Of a stretch of 64,000 nt of DNA, positions 26,798-39,065 are shown one piece after another. Under the pieces are notes generated by a model. The model saw nothing but the letters and a program-made list of their open reading frames with translations, did no database searches and was not told where the DNA came from. Numbering within the stretch: the stretch's first letter is position 1; every line of letters starts with the position of its first letter. A program made the translations under genes and the position numbers. The DNA is from Lethocerus indicus (Eukaryota > Arthropoda > Insecta > Hemiptera > Belostomatidae): positions 4,429,575 to 4,493,574 of the forward strand of contig JACDQD010000005.1 of NCBI GenBank assembly GCA_019843655.1. Reading direction: 5' to 3'.

Positions 26798-29700
26798 TAG
26801 TCGTTTGAGAGGGGCGGTGAATAAAACATGGGATGTATAATTAATTTTTAATGTCTCCTCGGCGGATGAGTGGAAGGAGGGTGGACGGGGGTGGATGGGG
26901 AGGGTCCAAGTCGGAGGAAACGCGGGCGACATAAACCGGCCTGAATGAAAATTAAGTGCCGCCCCATTCATTTTATACCGTTCTTGAAGAAATTAATGTC
27001 CCTCAACTTTTGAGATATGGCTCGGATCTTTTTTATTGTCCTAATTCAATAGTGACTCGTGATTCGCCCAATCCCCATCCCCCCCCATTTCCCCATAAAA
27101 CAATCGCTTTCAATAAATGCTACTTTTCTCGCTTAAACACTGTAATAGAGAAACTCACGCGATACCGACCTTTCTTTTATCCAATTAACTGGGACCGTGC
27201 CAATTTAGTTAATCAGACGAAATTGAATCCTTATCAAATCGATGAATCGACATTTTAATTTTGGAACGTTCGTTGCAGTATTTTGTTCCACCGCTGTCTC
27301 ATATTAAGATTGAATTAAACCTATTTGAATAACGCAGAACAACTAAAGTAAAGTTTAAAAACTTCTAGATAATATTTTAATTATGTTCTGCAACGCGTCT
27401 TGACACACTTAATGAATGAAAAAAATTGACAAAACACTTGGGTTCTATAAATGTTACTCGAGAATAATGGAATAATAATATTATTATTATGCAATAATAC
27501 CTATAAAAGTTCATTGTATGTTGAAATAATTACACAGAATTATCTAATTTGCAAATTAGACAAATATTTTTGGTTTTATCGCCTAGATAAATGTTTTTCT
27601 GCACCCAAAAATACGTGAATAATGGGCGTGTTAGATAAACAGAATAGACATTATATTCTTGTTCGATTTCATCCTATTTAAGAAGGTTGTCTCAATACTG
27701 ACTTTCCGTCACGAACCAATAATCATATTTATGACAATTTCCGTTGAAAGCGCCTCCGAGAAAGTTCTATTTAAATTGTTCATCTTTATTCTCTGTACCT
27801 AATTCTATCACTGAACTACAGGTACATGAAAAGAAAAAAAATAAAATAAAAAAAAGAAACGCCAAATTCTAACTCCCGACCCTGAAGATCGTCGGGAATC
27901 CCGAGTTTGAAAAAGCAATTATGCGGGAGCAAAGGGAAGGGCGGAGCGGGCCCGCCTCTTAACAACCAATTGTAACGAAGAAAACCGCCCCTGCTGCCAG
28001 CGTCTTTGAGCTTTTTCAAGGGAAAACTTGTTTTCAAAACCGAAACTTTAACAAAGCGCACTTCATAACTGATAACACACAGTGCCGCTTTATACCTTCA
28101 ACTCTTTCCGTTTTCACCGCCCCCTTTCACCGGCCAGCAACTGGTTCAACCCCCAACACAACTTTTCCACTAACTCCTAGCTCGATCCGAAATTTAATAT
28201 GCAACAGACAATGGTGGCTCCGAGTTTAAAGATTGTAATTTTTATTACTGGAAGGCCAACTAAAAGGTGGTGAAATTTTCCTGCGGCCTTTTGTTGAACT
28301 ACAAATACGGTCGAAACATAAATTTAAGATAACCGCGAACATAGTTCGGCTATTAATTTCTGGTCCATAATAATATACCTGTTAACTTCAAGTCAATTTG
28401 ATACTGTTAAAAAACAATTTGTAGAAACACATTACTTTCAATATTCTACAGATATATAAGTTTATAGATTAAATTAAACTGATATTGGTTGGAGATCTGA
28501 ACAGTTTTTTCTTCGATTGCCCTAGCACGGCCCGCGCCCCAAATTGCTTATAAGGTTTTTCTCCTTCTCCAGATCAGATTCGGGACTTAAAATCGGCTCA
28601 CGCGGCCGAAACCTAAACCTAATTGTGCGGTGGATGGGGGGGGGGGTGAGAGTTGCACGGAGGCAACTCGGTTGGCCCTGTTCCGCCTCAGGAAAGTCAC
28701 GACTCCTGATGGCCTGTTAATTGTCATCCGGGGCCCAATTGAAATGTCCGCAGTGCATCTCTAGTTCTCATTCACCGCACAATTCACCAGGCGCCGAGTT
28801 CACACAGATCACGTCCGATTTCTAGCACTATTTGCACATTCCTGTCGGTACAGTTCCAATTTTACAAGGACAAATTTTAAACAATTTAGGACAAGAAAAA
28901 TTATTTAAAAAATATTTATTATTTCCATGTATAATTTCTGAAGCATACAACGAAAATGTTATTATGTACTTCCATAATGACAGTAGGTTTACTTGAATTT
29001 TACCACCCGTTTAAAATCAAAAAGTATAATTGGTTCGTTACCCGCATGAAATAGTTTACATCATCCAATATATTAGGACATTTCAGGCGGAAAATAAGCT
29101 GCACGAATTTAAATTATACTAGAGCGTGTCGCATCGCGTTCCAGTGTTTTCTGAACTGGAAACAACATTTTTATTCCAATAAATTACTCATAAATATTTA
29201 TAACGACAATTTAACTGGTCAATAATAATAAATTGGCGTTGGACTCGCTGAAAGGGGAAAATGTATGTTATTTTTTTTGGTATTTGTGGGGAACCGTTCG
29301 TATTAAAAATTTCAAATCTTAAAACTTTATTCGTGATTTATATATGTCTGGGTAGGACAAAATATTTTTGGATCCGCATTTATCGGTAGTTCAGTTAAAT
29401 TAAAAACCCACCCCTTCCTCTGCCCCGGCGTAAATTTTCTAGTTAGTTAGTTGGTGTAATGCTTTTTTGGGTGAAAGTTGGTCCGGGTCAGAGAGGGCCA
29501 AAAACAACGGCCCCGGGTGATGGAGCGATATTGAGAGTGGTAAATCGTGTTGTTTGTTATCAGTTATAAAGTAGTTTAGATTGTTCAACTTTCCTTATTG
29601 AACTTCTTCAAAGCGAAACCGAGCGCGAGAAGAGCCCACCCACCCCCTTCCCACCGTCGTCTATTGTTTCCTATTTTCCTCTTTATTTTCAACTTTTTGT

Positions 29701-31055
29701 GTTTCCTTTTTCCCACCCCCACGCCGCACCCACCCCCGGGTTTTTTCCCTTCGGCTTTCATATTTTTTCTTAGAGATTCTTATCCGACTAGAATAGGCCC
29801 CCCGGCGTCAGGATTTCTATTTATTCCCCAATTAAGTTCCCGAGGAAGGAACTCTGGATGGATTCTGCGATTCTTGTACAGTTTCCTGCCTCGAGTGGGG
29901 AACTCTTTAAACTGCCACTGACTTACGGCCGACCGAATTTAAACTGCATAAAACGGGTCCGCAATAAAGAAAAGCGCCAGTTTAAAAAAGAAAAGCGTAG
30001 AAACCCAATAAGTGTCCGGTGTAATATAAACGTTGCACTCGGTTCATAGTTCATTAATGAGTGACAAATTCGGAAATAAATTGACTGGGTCTAGTTCTAA
30101 ATCTGGAATTGTCCGCGCTATAATATTCCCTTTCTAGGTCAGTTGCATGACCGCATTATCCACAACACACTAATTAGATTCTGAATTCAGTTATTCCTAC
30201 ATTCTCATCTTCATTATGGGTTTAGAATTAAAGAAAAATGTATGTATACTTGTACAGCGGAAATATATTTACTGTTTAATATTTATATCCTGTATTTCAA
30301 ATTCGCAATTGAATTTATTGCGATCGTAGCTGAAATGCGGACCTCCAGCCTTCCTTGGGATAAAGTGCCGGTAATGCCTCCGTTCCCAGTACACATGGTG
30401 GGATATGAATGGATAAAGAGTTTAGGTCTTTGATAAGGAAGAATCGATTGAATATTAAATGGCCGGTGTTTTCGGTTCGATCATGTATAAATCGTTGTAA
30501 TTTATTTTAAATACCGATTCCCATCCTCCGCAATTAACTCTGACCGCCACAGTGACATTTGGTAGGCAGAAGACCATTTCCGAAAAGTTAAAACGAATCC
30601 GAATAGACTGTCGAGCGGTTCAAAAAAAAACAAAACAGAAAGTCTAAGGAAATAAAGGGAAAGGTACAAAAAACTGGATCGTTACGCTACACGACGTTTA
30701 GGGGGTGAGAGTGAAGGGCCGAAGGCGGTGAAGGTTGTGGTGGGGGCGGTCCGTGAAGTTCAACTCCGGTTAACTGGGTCAACCCCCGACCCCCTCCCAC
30801 CACCACTCCGAATGGGATTTTCGTGGGCCTCAGGGGCCGGTGGACACTTTCGTGATTCCATTTCATTTCATGTTGTAGACCGCCGGGGCCATCCTCCCCC
30901 CTCTATGCCTTTAAACCACCCCTTTAACAGCCCCCCGCCCCGCACCATCCTCCCTTATCGGCACTCGAGACATCCGATTTATACTAAATCGGAATATGCC
31001 CTCGCGGCTGAGGTACACTGAAGTGCCCACGTTGACTATTTTCAATACCTTATTA

Positions 31056-31135
31056 GCCTTTGTGGCTCAGCGGGTAGTATACGGAGACGCGTATCTCTAC
31101 GTCCGTTATCCTAAACCGTAATCCAACTGAACATG
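31056..31135 (+). repeat. Degenerate tRNA-derived SINE head (RNA polymerase III promoter relic)
   Basis: Positions 31,063-31,077 read TGGCTCAGCGGGTAG, a near-perfect match to the internal A box and D-arm shared by tRNA genes and tRNA-derived SINEs. About 50 bases further on, CCGTAATCC (31,116-31,124) sits where the B box (GGTTCGAATCC) should be and looks like a decayed version of it. The spacing suits a SINE head. A true tRNA is unlikely: the T-arm and acceptor stem do not form and no anticodon arm is clean. No poly(A) tail or target duplication was found, so only the head is called and the far end is uncertain. Confidence 0.4.
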
Positions 31136-32216
31136 AATTAGTAGAAGAGATCTAAAAAATATTTCAGTTTCTGTTGATCTTCCTAGTGCGGACACGTTCT
31201 GTTTTGACTATACTGAAATGTATCAATCTATTTATTGCGTTAATGTATAAATTAGAACTGGATTTACATACATACACTATGATTAAGTGTAAAATGTAAA
31301 TAGATTCCCTTTTATAAACAATTTGTTTCGTTAATCTCAAATATTTTGAAATGCTACTAATTCTTTTATCTGATTTTGAATGAGTCGGAGTCTGCCGGTA
31401 TTTCACAAATTCAGACCTACACTAGCATCTTATCCAGGATCCTTAAACCAAAAGCCAGGGAGCTAAAGCTAATTAATAATTTTTGTTACAACTATTTTTG
31501 TTACAAATAGTAAAAAAAAATTAGGAATTATGATAGAATTAACAGGGCCCACTGTAGTGTTGTAATATGAAAAATCAGTATACTGCTGCGTAGAGTTTTA
31601 TAGGCGGGAAGGCGAAAGTGTTCGGGTAGATGGAGCTCATTCGGTAAATACCATCAATAATAAGTCGTAATAATTAATGTCTCGATTATAACCTTCAGTT
31701 GGGTTGTCCTCTTGGAATATGAGAACCTGCTCGTGATTGGTAGGTACGGTATTCGGTGGCCGGGATCATTATTGGGGGCGGCGGGAGGGTTTCGGTCCAG
31801 ACGCGGCCGTAATCGTAACAGTTAGAATACGATATTTGTGACTACTCGGGCGGGGATTACCGAATTTTAACCGGGCGCCATCTGCGACCCTCCTTACTAC
31901 CACTACCACTACCACCGCTATACTACCCAGATGTGTGCCATAGCCCCGTTTTTACTGCCCCAGTTAGGCGCCCGTTCTCGTTATACTTTTACTGAGTACT
32001 TTCGTTTTCACCGCAGGTAAAATCCCTGTTCCAAATAGATAAGTTTAGTTAAAAGTGCCAATATTGTATTGAAAAATCGTATTATGTAATATTTTTGTAT
32101 TGATTTAAGAAACTGGGACCCGTGTTCGATTTTTCTGTTCCCAACCTCAATATATGTACCTAAATATTTATATAATTAAATTTATTTGTATTATACATAT
32201 TTTAAACTAAATTAAC

Positions 32217-32249
32217 TAGTCTCATGAGACTATGAGACTAGTCTCATGA
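32217..32249. repeat. Nested palindrome cluster around TAGTCTCATGA
   Basis: TAGTCTCATGA occurs at 32,217-32,227 and again at 32,239-32,249. A reverse-complement copy (32,222-32,232) overlaps the first. This makes two abutting perfect palindromes: AGTCTCATGAGACT (32,218-32,231) and ATGAGACTAGTCTCAT (32,232-32,247). Seen directly. It could be a dimeric protein-binding site or a fold-back mutation product. No function can be assigned. Confidence 0.8.
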
Positions 32250-32596
32250 AATGTCTGCACCGTGTCCCATATCGCCCGGCCTTTGGTCCTGAAGCTTCGG
32301 CCCTAAAGTGGAAGACTAAAAGTATACAAAGCGACACGAAAATTAAATAAATCCGTAGCGATGAAGTCGGTTGTGAATTGCGTTGTGGGGAGGGGCGGCA
32401 ATAAAATCGGAGGGGGCTTTAACTGGAAGTGATAAAATCACAATCTAACCCTCTCGTCCGACCCCCCGGTCAACTGCCGGGTCCTCGCCGCCAATCCAAT
32501 CCAAACAATACTAAAACCCATATTGTTTCAACAACCCTGATTGGTCACGGTAGAGGGGATGGGGTGGTGGGGGCTGAAGGGAGGGTGAAGCTATCC

Positions 32597-32612
32597 AGAG
32601 AGAGAGAGAGAG
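32597..32612. repeat. (AG)8 microsatellite
   Basis: Eight AG units within a GC-rich, purine-rich island. Seen directly. Confidence 0.85.
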
Positions 32613-35600
32613 GAGGAACGCGAATGAGAACAATTAACAGTCCAACAATTGGCCGGGCCGGCTGCTTTTATGTGTTTTCCCGTGTAAACTGTTCGGCGGT
32701 GTGTCAGTGTTGGGGCGATAATCTATTATCGCGTTAAAATGCTACCCTCGGCCGTGTGTTAATTTGGATTAGCTCCTCGCGCGGGCACACGGTGAGGAAA
32801 GGGGCGCGGTGGGGGTCGATGCGGCGCCCGGACAAATGCAGTTCAGTTTGGGTTTGGGGTTAAATCAAATGTTTAAAATAAACAAACATTGTTTCGGCGG
32901 ACAGTTTAACGGCGTTTTAACGAGATTGACTTGAAATAATATTAAAACGAATCGGCTCCTGGGCTCAACCTGAGCCGAGTTCCCAATCGTGAAATGTTTT
33001 TTTTTTTAACTACTAGTAAGTTCATGTAAGTGAACATATACTTGCAGTGGAAAATATTGTTCGGAACTATTTTTAAATCGTACCAAAAATGAAACCTACA
33101 TTTTTTATGTAGTACAGGTCATACAGTATAAGTGCAAACGTGGATAAAAATAATAAGATAAAAAAAAATTTAAATATGTCGGAACTGTGGAGCAGAAAGT
33201 ACTACTTGTTAACAAATTGCTCTGGTCCAAACAACTGGAGGATTTATGAAAGCAGAATGATAATAGAAAAAATGTAGTGTCTGTCGTAAACTCCAAAATT
33301 AAATATTAGCCTTCTTGTGGCACTCGGGCGGTATTGAAATTCATTTTTCTGACACCTGTGTCGTAAAATGGCAATGAAAACTGAGATGAATGTTTAATTC
33401 TCCTTCCCCCCCCTATTGTACTAGGCAACTAAAACTAATATTTGCTTCAGTAATGTTTTGGGGTCGCCTGAACAACAGAAATAGCCATGTGTATATTCAG
33501 CCGTAGAGTATTGTCCGTGTTTTAATGGCCGAGTGCGCTCGCCCTGTTATTGTTGCTTTAGAACGCCGACCACTTCGGGCGGCACTTTTTTTTTGCTGAA
33601 TTAAATTAATAAACAGCTCCTAATTATAATAATAGCGCAGAATGTTTCCCACTGAAGTGACTAAAGATTTTCGTGCCAAAAATCTTTTTTACTCTCACTT
33701 TGTGCTACCTCGTCTTCTAGAAACTTTTATAAATTCAAAGCCGGTTTATGAAATGGTCCTATAGGGTTGCATGTATATGTCGGCTAATAATATTATGTAA
33801 AATACACATATAAACATCCTTGAATAAGCATGAACTTCTACACTGGGAAACACTATACTCCAGTGATATACCTTAACGTTTGTGATATTAGAAGTTTTGA
33901 TAATTATCCCTATTAATTATCCGCATTTTCTCCTGTATTTAAAATTAAAATATCGCACCGAATAGTATTCTACAAGATGGGCCTTTGTGAACAAAACAAA
34001 TTCATTTTTGGTTTTTTTAACTTCATTTGATTTGTTTATTAGATTACAATAATGCGGATCATAAGAATGTATTTCATTGTATACACAATCATGTTCCAAA
34101 TAAATTAAAAACTGAGTTCAAAGACTTATAAGGAAGATTTTTTATGGTATTTTTTCTCGCCTTCTATCGCAAATGAGGTATACCAGTGGCGGACCCAATT
34201 TTCAAGCAATGGCAAATTAGAAAACTGCTTCGTAGCCATCCGTAGCAATGTAAACTAGGAAATATCAAACTAGGTTTAGCTCTTTAATACTAAAATTTGA
34301 ATACAACTTTTGTACAGTTCTATACCTTCATTATTAAAATTTGAATTAAAATTCCTTGTAAAACTTGAGGCTGCAAATTCTAGGTTGAGGGGAACTGCAG
34401 AAAAAAGGGGAGGGATAAAAGCTGTATGTAAACAGTGCACTCGATTTGCATGAGTATCTAGACCTGTAAATAGTACGGAGCCGCGTTAGTAGAAGCTTTA
34501 CTAACTAATCTGGGCTCTTCTTATCGCTGTACACTACTAATACACCGCTTCCTACCCCGTCCTGTCTTAAAATTAATAAGAACCCTCCCCCCCCACCCCG
34601 TCCCCTGCTACAAACCGTTCTATCCTCTAGCATCCGCCCATGAGCGACAGGTCGCCTCATTTATTTTTCCCCTTAACCTCATCCCATCACCCCCTGCTCC
34701 GGCCCCATATCCGGAGCCTTTCCCTGTTTTAATTAACTCCCCACACACATCCCCACCAACCCCGCCCCGACCCACCGACGCGCCCTTCCCTTTATCGCCT
34801 CCCGGGAGTTTAATGGACAGCCGGGATGCGTATGAAAAGAAGGAAAAAATAAGAGTTGCGGGGGAGAGGTAGGGGGTGGCCATCCTGAGGGGAGAACCTC
34901 CTCCTCTCCTTACCGTTACTACTCAAAATTCCTACCCCCAACCCCGAAATCCATTCCGCATTCGTAGCTGCTGACAGTAAAATATTTCCCTTTGTGGGCC
35001 TCAGAGTTTTTTTTTCCATAACACTCAACTTCTGGATAAAGATTCATCAATGTATTATAATTAAATCCACCCTCTAGACCTCTGGAAGCGTGTTGTATAT
35101 TCGACCAGTATATTATCTCGTAACGGTATATAATTTATAGTTTAAACATAGTTTAGATCCATTGTCCAGTAAATAAGTAGTCATTCTTAGGGCACGCATG
35201 AATACATCGACTACCGTATTAGCCTTCGACATTTCGGTTTGACCCCGTTGGAATGGAGGGGAGAGGGGGGAATATTCCTTTCATGAAAAAGGGAAAAGTG
35301 AGTGGGGAACCGGCCTCAATTCAACTGGTTGGGAATCGGGAGATGATCCGACCATAGAGGAACCCTCCCCCCCACCTTCTTTCGACGGCCGCCCCAATCA
35401 CGAATAGCCGCCGGAGTCCGTCGTTATACCCCTGTTTATCCGCCGCGGCATAATACCCCCTGAACGAATTTATACGAAAGTGGGATGGGCTCGCACAATT
35501 AGAAACGCCTAATTTCTGTTCTGGAGAGTCCTCGATAGAAATATAAACGGGAAGCCGGAAAAAAAATCCTAACGGCCGAAGAATGGGCGAATTTAATGAC

Positions 35601-36106
35601 TTGGAGCTCCGCTACCGACATCCCTCGAGGCTGAATAAATAATTGGGGGGTCGTACCGCCATTGGAGACGAGATCCGATTCCAAAACCCCTTTGTGGGAT
35701 TATACTTCGGCCGACCTTCTTATTGTAGATATTTTATTTGTCGAATTGCATTTCTTTTTATGTACATTCGAAAATTCTGTAGCGTAAATGAAAATGGGTC
35801 AGCACTATGACCCAATATGCCCGAATCTGTATTCAGAAGTTTGGGTATTGGGTAACCGCAAGAGAATAATATATCCTAACGGCCCGTATTATACTTTAAA
35901 ACAAAATCAGAGTTGACAAGGGATGCAGGCACAAAGAAGTTACTCACAAAATTGTAAAGAGATCAGATAGATTTGCCCAACTGCTGTTTTGTTTCCAAAA
36001 TGCCTTGTAGCGCTAACTGCAGTTTAGATTTATGCATTGATTATGCAGTCATTATCTGTTATTAACTCGACTTTCAGTACAAGAGAACTAGCACTAGGAA
36101 CCGATG

Positions 36107-36122
36107 CTTGCATTAATGCAAG
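36107..36122. repeat. 16-bp perfect palindrome
   Basis: CTTGCATTAATGCAAG reads the same on both strands. The centre ATTAAT and the flanking TTGCAT/ATGCAA resemble homeodomain and POU-type core sites, but this is pattern resemblance only. Seen directly; function unknown. Confidence 0.8.
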
Positions 36123-38688
36123 TAAGTAATAATATTGCCATTACAGGTACGGCGCTAATACCCGACCAACATTTCCGGCCGGTATTACGGGTCTAGTATT
36201 GTAACGCCGTAGGAACCGGCTTCCAGAAGCCAAATCGTGCGCCCATTTAAATCTCACCGTGTTCTTATCGAATAATATGATTTCCAATGGAATTATTTGA
36301 GAACGAACTAGAGGGAAATAGCAAGATGTTATGTTTTGATATATTGCAAATAAAATGAAATATTAGCAGTAACTTACTACTTATTATCCTCCGGCCAATA
36401 GGGATTTATTATTTTTCACTACAAATTTTTCAGAAACAAATTTTATTGAGGTCGCTGCATGCAGAATTGTACTGTTTATTTGTGGGCGGATGAATAAACT
36501 ACACGTTCACTCAAACATATTATACTAAACAACACATAGCACATGTAGGAAGGGGACGTGTACACCAAGCTAGGCCGGGGACTCCACCTCCGGACTTTTA
36601 CTGTAAATGCAAATTCTGAATTTATTAAAAGCGAGGAACTCATTAAACGCAGTGTAATCGTTGGAATTCAATCCACCAGATGTTATAAGTACAGATAGGT
36701 TGTGGAAAGCAAAAACTAGCCCTCCACTTTTTGCCTCCTGTCTCGCCGGGTTCTAGGGACGAGGCTCAAAATTAATAACAATATCGACCCCCTTGAGGTC
36801 CCATTTTTAATTAACTCCACCCCCCCCCCGTTCCCACCCCCGGCACCCTATAGAACTTGCAGTGGGGACTGTGTGTGCCCTATCTTGCCTATCCTTAAGC
36901 CCAGCGTTTTCCCGGAGGATTCTGAAATATTCCCCCCTCACCGATACAGAAATTATTGGCCGAACCTAGGAGAACATTAAACTGCATCGTCTCATCGCCA
37001 CCTCGAAACGGTTCTAGAGCATCGTAATGATATACCGTTCTGAAAATCTCGTTCGTTCCTATTTTATTGATTAATGTTTATATCGAATCCAGACCCATAT
37101 TTAACATAGGCGGACAAACTCTTACTTATTTTAACAAGTCCTGAATTATTTTCAAGAAATTATGTAAAACATCAAAACAACAAATTCCTAAAAATAATCT
37201 TCTGAATTGAATTGTAAGATGTTCAGTGTAAATAAAAAACATTTCTAGAAAATATAAAAATATATTATGCATTATATTATAAGGAAAAATATATTTTAAA
37301 GCCTAATTTGAGCAAGAAAAGTTCAGAGATTTAATTTGTGTCAAATGCAGGGATTTTTTAAACGCCCATCCCAATCCTAAAAACAAACCGCGGAAAGGTC
37401 TACAAAACATTTTGTGGCGCTATGTTTGTTTCAGAGAGGGCCAATAATTAAATGTTTGTATTTGAAATGTTGCTAACGATTTTAGCCCCATCATAAAGAC
37501 AAAGTGGACCTTGGGACCTCGGCGGCTACATTTTCGAAACTCTTTAGAGGTCGTTTTAATTCTTTTAAGTCTGGCCAAAGTTTTAATCTCCCTTTCGCTT
37601 AATTCATTTCAGACCGGAAACCTAACTGTCACATTTCAGGCGCTATTTCAGTTCAGAGCGCGGGTGGCTTTCATCGCGAGCCTTTCAAACACCGGTCATT
37701 TGCCTCTGAAAGTGCTTCCTGAGCGGAAAGAAATTAAACTTAATTCGCGCCAGAAAATGAAGGAAAGAACTTTAGAATAATTACGGTCATTTACTGGTAT
37801 GATATAAAATAAACTGGACTCGTTGACTCCGATTTTCAAAAAGGTCGTTTACTTCGATCTTATTTATATTTGTCAGACTTAAAAATTCTTCAATAATTTG
37901 CAGATACCTTAAAACTACTAAATGTGGAAAAAATCGTCGCTTTAAAACGTAAACTTCCATTTAAGCATATTATAAGAGGGAATATTGTGAAACGACCCCA
38001 GAATATTTTCTTCTTATGAATATTCACAATTCTCACTTTTTCGACGTCGGCCTCGAACTGGGAGCATTGTACAGACTGCTTAGTATGCTCTGTACCGAAC
38101 GTTACTAAACAATTCACTAATGTAATTTAGGATTTCTGTACCGGTTATTCCCTGTGGAGAAATCGTAATGTATAAATGTATTTTAAAGCCTGGTAGGTCC
38201 CCCTTATTAAAATTCATGACTCGACCGCTCCCATACACTACACGGCCACACGCATTATACCGTCTTCTTTTCAGAGGGTATTATTATTGAATTTTAGGGA
38301 AAATTCCGTTTCGAATTCAGCACAGCGGTATACTTTTTATTTATTTCCCCTTTTAAGCGGAATCATATATTAATAATGCGTTTCCTCCGAGTGGGATTGG
38401 AGGCGGAAGATAAATCCCCGAGGAATTATATTAATTCAGTTTATTGGATGGCAAATGTCTCTTTAACATTATTAATCTTGTAATCCACGTCACTTTTTTC
38501 CAGCCTCCCAACCCCCCTCCGCCAGCAACATTCTATTTAGTCAAACTTTGATCCCCTCGTCCTCCCTTTAATCCCGGGCTTTAAACCGGGAGACAACCCC
38601 TCAACCTAAAAGTAAAGTACTTTTTAACAGATTACATCTTCAACAATTATTTAAGCCTTTCAATTCCTTGTCAAGTGGGCGGCTGGTA

Positions 38689-38709
38689 GGGAGGGGGAGG
38701 GGGAGAGGG
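38689..38709 (+). other. Canonical G-quadruplex motif
   Basis: Runs GGG, GGGGG, GGGGG and GGG at 38,689-38,691, 38,693-38,697, 38,699-38,703 and 38,707-38,709. The loops are one, one and three bases. This satisfies the standard four-tract rule. It lies at the start of an island that is otherwise C-rich on the plus strand (38.5-38.95 kb), so the strand bias is locally reversed. Folding is inferred from the pattern. Confidence 0.55.
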
Positions 38710-39043
38710 CTAATGATCCTACCGCTCCAACCCCCTCAATTCCCCCCGACCTAAAACTATTGTTAACACCCCCTCACTCCACCGCGAGCTGTTCAGCCCT
38801 TCCAATATTTCGATTGGGAGAACACCGGCCCACCCCCTTCTTTCCCCCTCACGCCCAACCTAAACAGACGCTAATCACTTTTCCGATGTTGCTCGCCACC
38901 CCACCCCCTACCCCCTCGCCCTTATTTATCTCTCCCTCTCTCTTTGCCGGGAAAAATCTCCGGAGGGCGGTGGGTTTGGGATGACGAGAATTTTAATGAC
39001 TCCACCGAGCACCCCTCCATCACCATAGCTTAGTTACAATATT

Positions 39044-39065
39044 GGGGGGGGGGGGGGGGGGGGGG
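39044..39065. repeat. 22-base homopolymer G run
   Basis: An uninterrupted run of 22 G on the plus strand, the longest homopolymer I noticed in the window. Runs like this are unstable and are often miscounted by sequencing, so the exact length should not be trusted. Confidence 0.9.

Larger units (their letters stand above)
24541..31055. other. Non-coding stretch; AT-rich with several G/C-skewed islands
   Basis: No gene recognised. Sequence at 24.5-26.5 kb is AT-rich apart from a milder patch at 25.55-25.8 kb. Islands follow at 26.6-26.95 kb (G-rich on the plus strand), 27.9-28.15, 28.5-28.8, 29.4-29.85 (C-rich) and 30.7-31.0 kb. A palindromic AAT/ATT tract is at 27,471-27,488. Open frames of 60-107 codons in the islands encode proline- or phenylalanine-rich low-complexity products with no recognisable family. 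Confidence 0.6.
31136..39043. other. Non-coding stretch with islands and small palindromes
   Basis: No gene recognised. GC-rich islands lie at about 31.75-32.0, 32.4-32.85, 34.55-34.95 (C-rich), 35.2-35.7, 36.7-36.95 and 38.5-39.0 kb. The DNA at 33.0-34.5, 35.7-36.6 and 37.0-38.4 kb is AT-rich. A (AG)8 repeat is at 32,597-32,612 and a repeated ACC/ACT triplet tract at about 31,897-31,917. Palindromes at 32,217-32,249 and 36,107-36,122 are listed separately. The 89-codon frame at 37,511-37,780 and others have no domain I recognise. Confidence 0.6.

Noticed and set aside
34194..34215. CAGTGGCGGACCCAA, resembling the terminal repeat of hAT transposons
   Set aside because: No inverted partner, no 8-bp duplication and no transposase remnant found within several kb.
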